A DNA stretch of 64,000 nt from Phoronis australis. Taxonomy: Eukaryota > Phoronida > Phoronidae. This document shows, in pieces, positions 61,401 to 64,000 of this stretch. A program made the translations under genes and the position numbers. Location of the stretch: assembly GCA_002633005.1 (NCBI GenBank), contig NMRA01000005.1:1223601-1287600 (forward strand), given 5' to 3'. A model generated the notes under the pieces. The model saw only the letters and a program-made list of their open reading frames with translations. It made no database searches and was not told the origin of the DNA. How positions within the stretch are numbered: position 1 is the stretch's first letter; each line of letters begins with the position of its first letter.

Positions 61401-63535
61401 CAGTTCCAGTACCACAGACTCTTCATTGCTCATCCTTGTCTTTGCTAGTAGATGTGAAATCATGAGTTGTGCTTTGTGAGTGGGGCAATAGTTTGTGAAT
61501 CAGTGGGATGAATTTAGTGGTTTGTGAGGCATGTTGTTCTTCTAGCCTGAACGTACATGGATGAGAACATAATGCAAGTCTACGCCTGATTACAGCAACA
61601 CTGAACCTTCAAACTGGAGTTTGTAGGTTGAATTTGAGGATCATTAAGTTCAAGTTTGGATTGTGTATTCACCTCACTAAATCAGACATTTGCTTTAAGT
61701 TATACTAAATGTAGAATTGAAATTATCAAAATTAAGTTGGAGTTTGACTTCAAAGTGTGACAATGTATTTCAATCTAGATGCATCTTCTCAGTTTTGAAT
61801 AAAAAGTAAGCTCATTGATGGTGGACACATCCTTTAAATATATAATATGTAAAAACTCGGCTGAGTCTAAAAGTCTATTCAAATCAACTGCTTTTCCATA
61901 TAATTTTCTACAAGGTTTGTTCCTGTTGTCAAGATGGCCGACTTTACCGCCATGTTAGATGCTGAGTGGGATATACTGTTACTCCAAAAGACTCTCAAGT
62001 TGATGTCTGCACTGGTGCCGTCCAATCATTTCGTCACGTGTCTTTGTACGCAGAATGGTAAGTCTGACGAAGTGGGCGAATTTAAAGGCTGTTTTTCTTT
62101 CAAAATGAGCGCCTGCAAATAGAATGCAGGTGGGTGAAATGATTGTTTTATAAAACAGCGTTTGGTGCATCACTGCCATTTGAGGTACAACTTCCATGTT
62201 TTCATTTGCTTTGTTAGTTATGTTGCATTTATTTTTTTTTAATTCCCGGCCGCACTGCCACAGTCCTGCATTCATGTTGGACTGAAACCATGTTGGAATT
62301 GAAATATGGTATAAATTTCACAATTAAACAACTGCATGCAAGCTACGTATAATTTTATGTGAGGACTTTGTTAGCTCAGGGCAAGTCCTATCCATAGGTT
62401 TCTTAAAAAGCTCGATTCTTTTCTGAAAATGTGTAAAGGAGAAAATAAAACCACTCCCACCTGTGTGACATTGGTTCAAATGCAGTGCGTCTGCATCAAA
62501 ATTGGCAAATTCAAAAATAATATTAAAGACATTTCTTGTTAACTTATTCTTTACTTGCCAGCGTTACTGTTATTATCAGACATGTTGTCACCATGTTTGC
62601 TATTGGTGAAGCGAATTAAATACGTCACCATTAGGATAATACTTACTATGAACTTGGAAGATGTTTAGACAGACTCGGTCTGCATTTGTCCTCATATGAA
62701 ATTCCCTTCACTAATCATTCACCAATGGGATTAAATTGTTCTGTTACATTTTTGTCATTTTTCAGACGACTGTGTCTTGCTGGCTGTGTATTCGCTCTGC
62801 ACCCATCAGTTCAAGCTTTCAACACCAGGTGGTTCTCTGGAGCTGTATACTCGGGTATGGCACTTGACACTTGTAATGCTTTTTCAACTTTGTTGCCACG
62901 CAATATTTACAATTATGAAACTAAGCCCAGAAACCACAAAGAGTACATATTAATAATATGTGTGTGTGTCATAATAAAACTGAAAAAGTTTGAAATATTC
63001 AAGAATTCCAGTGCAGATTTATATGCAAGATTTCTGTTATGACTACAGAATTAAAATATAATTGATATTGATTGTAAAATGATAACAATTGTTTGAGAAT
63101 TATTGCTGGAATTATAATTTCAATATTTTTAAGTTTGAAATCATCTGTTATAAAGAAATGAAGTCCCCGGACTGGTCTTGTTTATTTTGTGTGTTTGTAA
63201 TCGAGTACGGTGTCATGCAGTGAACAGCATCATTGTAGTGTACTTAAATGTTGGTATGATACCACATTTTAACTTCACCCAACAAACTTCTTTCAGTTGA
63301 ATGAATTTCTGCCGAACTTTCCAGTTTTAAAGTCCAACAAAACGCCAGTTCTCATTCGGGAATTCTTTTGGAAATGCTATTACAGCGCTAGAAGAAAAAA
63401 CATTCAAAATGTGTAGTCAGTTGTTTTTATTACCCACAATTCTTGCAGATCCTTCACTTCCTGTCACTGATTACCAGCTATCATAAGGGTGGAATAACGC
63501 TATTGATAGAGTCAGACTGTCACTGCAGTGTTGAG
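51856..63535 (+). CDS. ATRIP: ATR-interacting protein (3' partial, 10 exons seen)
   Basis: Partner of the checkpoint kinase ATR; binds RPA-coated single-stranded DNA and brings ATR to damaged or stalled replication sites in the nucleus. Exons: 51856-52408, 52912-53018, 54145-54349, 54945-55310, 55980-56130, 58587-59361, 60675-60766, 61915-62057, 62766-62854, 63449-63535; all junctions GT/AG, total 856 codons. Order of parts: acidic N-terminal segment SDDELGITDEQMIDFEIMAS then QAM, like the RPA-binding checkpoint-recruitment motif of ATRIP; coiled coil over exons 2-4 with DGEIKVLRDSLHQKEAEL, a close ATRIP match; a S/K-rich linker; then helical-repeat sequence (LLPLLHDYLRAYLECL, TSLEIIRSLVYYCKPVAVEL, KLMSALVPSNHF) ending in SDCHCSVE, aligned with vertebrate SNCQCNVE. 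The C-terminal ATR-binding end lies beyond the window. The ATG at 51856 is the first in frame after a stop (TAA at 51841). Confidence 0.93.
52416..52645. repeat. 115-bp tandem duplication at the start of ATRIP intron 1
   Basis: 52416-52530 and 52531-52645 are almost identical (GGATCTG versus GGAGCTG and a few end changes). It begins 7 bp after the exon 1 donor. Confidence 0.92.
52912..53018 (+). CDS. ATRIP: ATRIP exon 2: start of coiled coil
   Basis: Acceptor GCATCTAG, donor GTTAGT. It reads SKPPDSHIPQDQAVADGNSS and ends ILQKEVARLKEE, phase 0. Confidence 0.85.
53375..53507. repeat. 28-bp tandem repeat in ATRIP intron 2
   Basis: About 4.5 units of AAGTTTACAATATTTACACT followed by TGTAGGTA, with one shortened unit. 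Confidence 0.9.
54145..54349 (+). CDS. ATRIP: ATRIP exon 3: coiled coil
   Basis: Acceptor TGCATTCAG, donor GTAGAA. It reads VHKLRKENQGHDGEIKVLRD, SLHQKEAELNGLKQEKVHII and ends RITTQLQFK plus one base. The heptad pattern is clear and GEIKxLRDSL is diagnostic for ATRIP. Confidence 0.93.
54386..54680. mobile_element. Dispersed repeat H, copy with intact TIRs
   Basis: Left GTAAAATCTCATCAAT (54386-54401) is the exact inverse of ATTGATGAGATTTTAC (54665-54680). The 295-bp interior has GCTAAAATTAC and TTCCCTTGTTTGCCAA, related to copies 1 and 2. It lies in ATRIP intron 3, 36 bp after the exon 3 donor. No ORF. Confidence 0.7.
54945..55310 (+). CDS. ATRIP: ATRIP exon 4: end of coiled coil and linker
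   Basis: Acceptor TTTTTCAAG, donor GTAAGC. It reads RELQESQSQFRGLEKKLQQA, then a low-complexity linker with SPKSKYRKTKQ and GFPTPHSFGAI, ending HISMPQ plus one base. Confidence 0.9.
55430..55605 (-). repeat. Dispersed repeat J, copy 2 (inverted)
   Basis: Reverse-complement counterpart of 735-905. It starts with a CCGGGATTTTCTGTAGATAA block and continues to 'GTGTAAACGGAAAGTCATAG'. It lies in ATRIP intron 4. Confidence 0.6.
55785..55875 (+). repeat. Dispersed repeat J, terminal fragment
   Basis: Contains AAACACCCATTGGG and AAACACCCATGGGG, then GTGGGCTTATCTACGGAAAA, matching the end of repeat J copy 1. It lies in ATRIP intron 4, 180 bp from copy 2. Confidence 0.5.
55980..56130 (+). CDS. ATRIP: ATRIP exon 5
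   Basis: Acceptor GAATTCCAG, donor GTAATT. It reads VVSASQLVSHLLSKDQSNSI and ends PSKSK plus two bases. It corresponds to the short leucine-rich stretch after the linker in vertebrate ATRIP. Confidence 0.82.
57750..57785 (-). repeat. MITE family F, terminal fragment
   Basis: TTTCCTCTTTTTTGTCATGG and GTCATTCCAAGCCCTG are the inverse of the left end of copy 1. It lies in ATRIP intron 5. Confidence 0.6.
57805..57834. repeat. (ATGT)n microsatellite in ATRIP intron 5
   Basis: About six and a half uninterrupted ATGT units followed by ATATA. Confidence 0.95.
58587..59361 (+). CDS. ATRIP: ATRIP exon 6: large helical-repeat exon
   Basis: Acceptor TACTTTCAG, donor GTGAGT at 59362, phase 0. 258 codons plus one base: SQFGTSAKTNNSKMKQ, then MDAIQNLLGASGSG, ICLLPLLHDYLRAYLECLYN, TFTSLEIIRSLVYYCKPVAV, an acidic VVVDSDEDSQPRPSTSK loop, and VVDILLFLVKER. 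Same order as the vertebrate central domain. Confidence 0.92.
60320..60565. repeat. Dispersed repeat I, copy 2
   Basis: Contains TCTAATTACAGAATAGCTTA, CCTTCATTCTCAGTCATCAG and GAGACTACTCTGATG, ending GGTCATTTTGTCGGAATAC. Parallel to copy 1. It lies in ATRIP intron 6. Confidence 0.65.
60675..60766 (+). CDS. ATRIP: ATRIP exon 7
   Basis: Acceptor TGTTACAG, donor GTTTGT (weak). It reads AMDKNAVAMACSCLDTLSAV and AEALDREQLD plus two bases. Confidence 0.85.
61915..62057 (+). CDS. ATRIP: ATRIP exon 8
   Basis: Acceptor TTCTACAAG, donor GTAAGT at 62058. It reads FVPVVKMADFTAMLDAEWDI, then LLLQKTLKLMSALVPSNHFV, ending TCLCTQN plus one base. Confidence 0.87.
62766..62854 (+). CDS. ATRIP: ATRIP exon 9
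   Basis: Acceptor ATTTTTCAG, donor GTATGG. In the frame set by exon 8 it reads DDCVLLAVYSLCTHQFKLST and PGGSLELYTR, aligned with the vertebrate EGCLLLLLYMY segment. A longer open frame in another phase is spurious. Confidence 0.87.
63449..63535 (+). CDS. ATRIP: ATRIP exon 10 (last in window)
   Basis: Acceptor TTCTTGCAG, donor GTGAGT. It reads ILHFLSLITSYHKGGITLLI and ESDCHCSVE, phase 0. Further exons lie to the right of the window. Confidence 0.88.
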
Positions 63536-63695
63536 GTGAGTGGTTGTAGAATAACACCCTTTTAACAATTGTGCAAAAACATATTTCTTAAAATCTTGTA
63601 TTAACATTCTACAGGTCGCAAATATTTTGTAAGAACGGGCAAGGCCAAAAATCTGGACCATACACTTATGGCGGCTTTCTTTAAATTTTCCTCTT

Positions 63696-64000
63696 AGGGC
63701 TGTTCCAGTAAAATCTGTATGGGAGGGGGGGGAAGGCACTTTTTTTTTGCACCCACCACCCATACTTTTCATTTTTTTCTTAAGCCCACCACCTATAATT
63801 TTTTATAAGTATGAAATGCAACCACCCATAATTTTTTTTTTAAATTTTTATGATCATTGTCAACAGTCACGAAGTTAGCGCATTTCTAAGTTTTGTAACA
63901 GAAATCTCACACATCGTTTTCTTCTCTGCACTAAGAAGTTTGCTGTTTTTTACTAAAACTGCTTCACAAATCTTTACTGGGGTCAGCAACTAGAGCCCCA
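63696..64000. repeat. Possible MITE running off the right edge
   Basis: Begins TAGGGCTGTTCCAGTAAAAT, then a G-run, a T-run and three 'CCCACCACCYATA' phrases separated by T-rich tracts. It looks like a terminal region of a nonautonomous element; the other end is not in the window. Confidence 0.35.

Noticed and set aside
61120-61465. Several overlapping open frames in ATRIP intron 7
   Set aside because: Three frames open together without motif; the ATRIP reading passes from 60766 to 61915 in phase without them.
62686-63042. 118-aa open frame covering the ATRIP exon 9 region
   Set aside because: Wrong phase; with the acceptor at 62766 and one base carried from exon 8 the correct reading is DDCVLLAVYSLC, which aligns with vertebrate ATRIP.

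Overview
The window is nuclear DNA from an animal, almost certainly an invertebrate. The sequence is AT-rich, the coding exons are small and separated by long introns with GT/AG borders, and the intergenic and intronic DNA is full of short inverted-repeat transposons and minisatellites. The three recognisable genes are single-copy metazoan genes. The kinase resembles invertebrate CaMK1 and the ATRIP protein resembles the vertebrate one, so a non-vertebrate deuterostome (acorn worm, echinoderm or amphioxus type) is a reasonable guess. The sequence alone does not fix the species.

Layout. (1) 1-35.9 kb, + strand: a calcium/calmodulin-dependent protein kinase type 1 gene (CaMK1). Eight coding exons are visible from 10429 to 35873, running from the P-loop to a stop just after the calmodulin-binding helix. 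The first coding exon(s) were not found. The 16.4-kb intron between the first two visible exons is a transposon nest. (2) 35.9-43.5 kb: convergent intergenic region. It holds a 1.4-kb repeat (38081-39512) built from about 145-bp tandem units that each carry a CTCF-like core, plus several MITEs. (3) 43.5-46.8 kb, - strand: a complete three-exon gene for mitochondrial complex I subunit NDUFB11 (157 aa), with a TISU/YY1-type element over its start codon and large foldback repeats in intron 1. (4) 46.8-51.9 kb: head-to-head intergenic region, filled largely by a 2.35-kb DNA transposon with a perfect terminal inverted repeat. (5) 51.9-64 kb, + strand: ATRIP, the ATR-interacting DNA-damage checkpoint protein. 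Ten exons encode 856 aa, and the gene runs off the right edge.

The three genes have no obvious common pathway: calcium signalling, respiration and DNA-damage checkpoint. The richer story is the repeat landscape. It includes a family of TA-flanked transposons with GCCC-type termini (two long copies, one nested element whose insertion can be read against an empty site, one truncated copy and one mini copy), a family with an apparent 6-bp target duplication, several hairpin MITEs, and a minisatellite that has amplified a genuine exon end with its splice donor. No rRNA, CRISPR array, complete tRNA gene or transposase ORF was seen.
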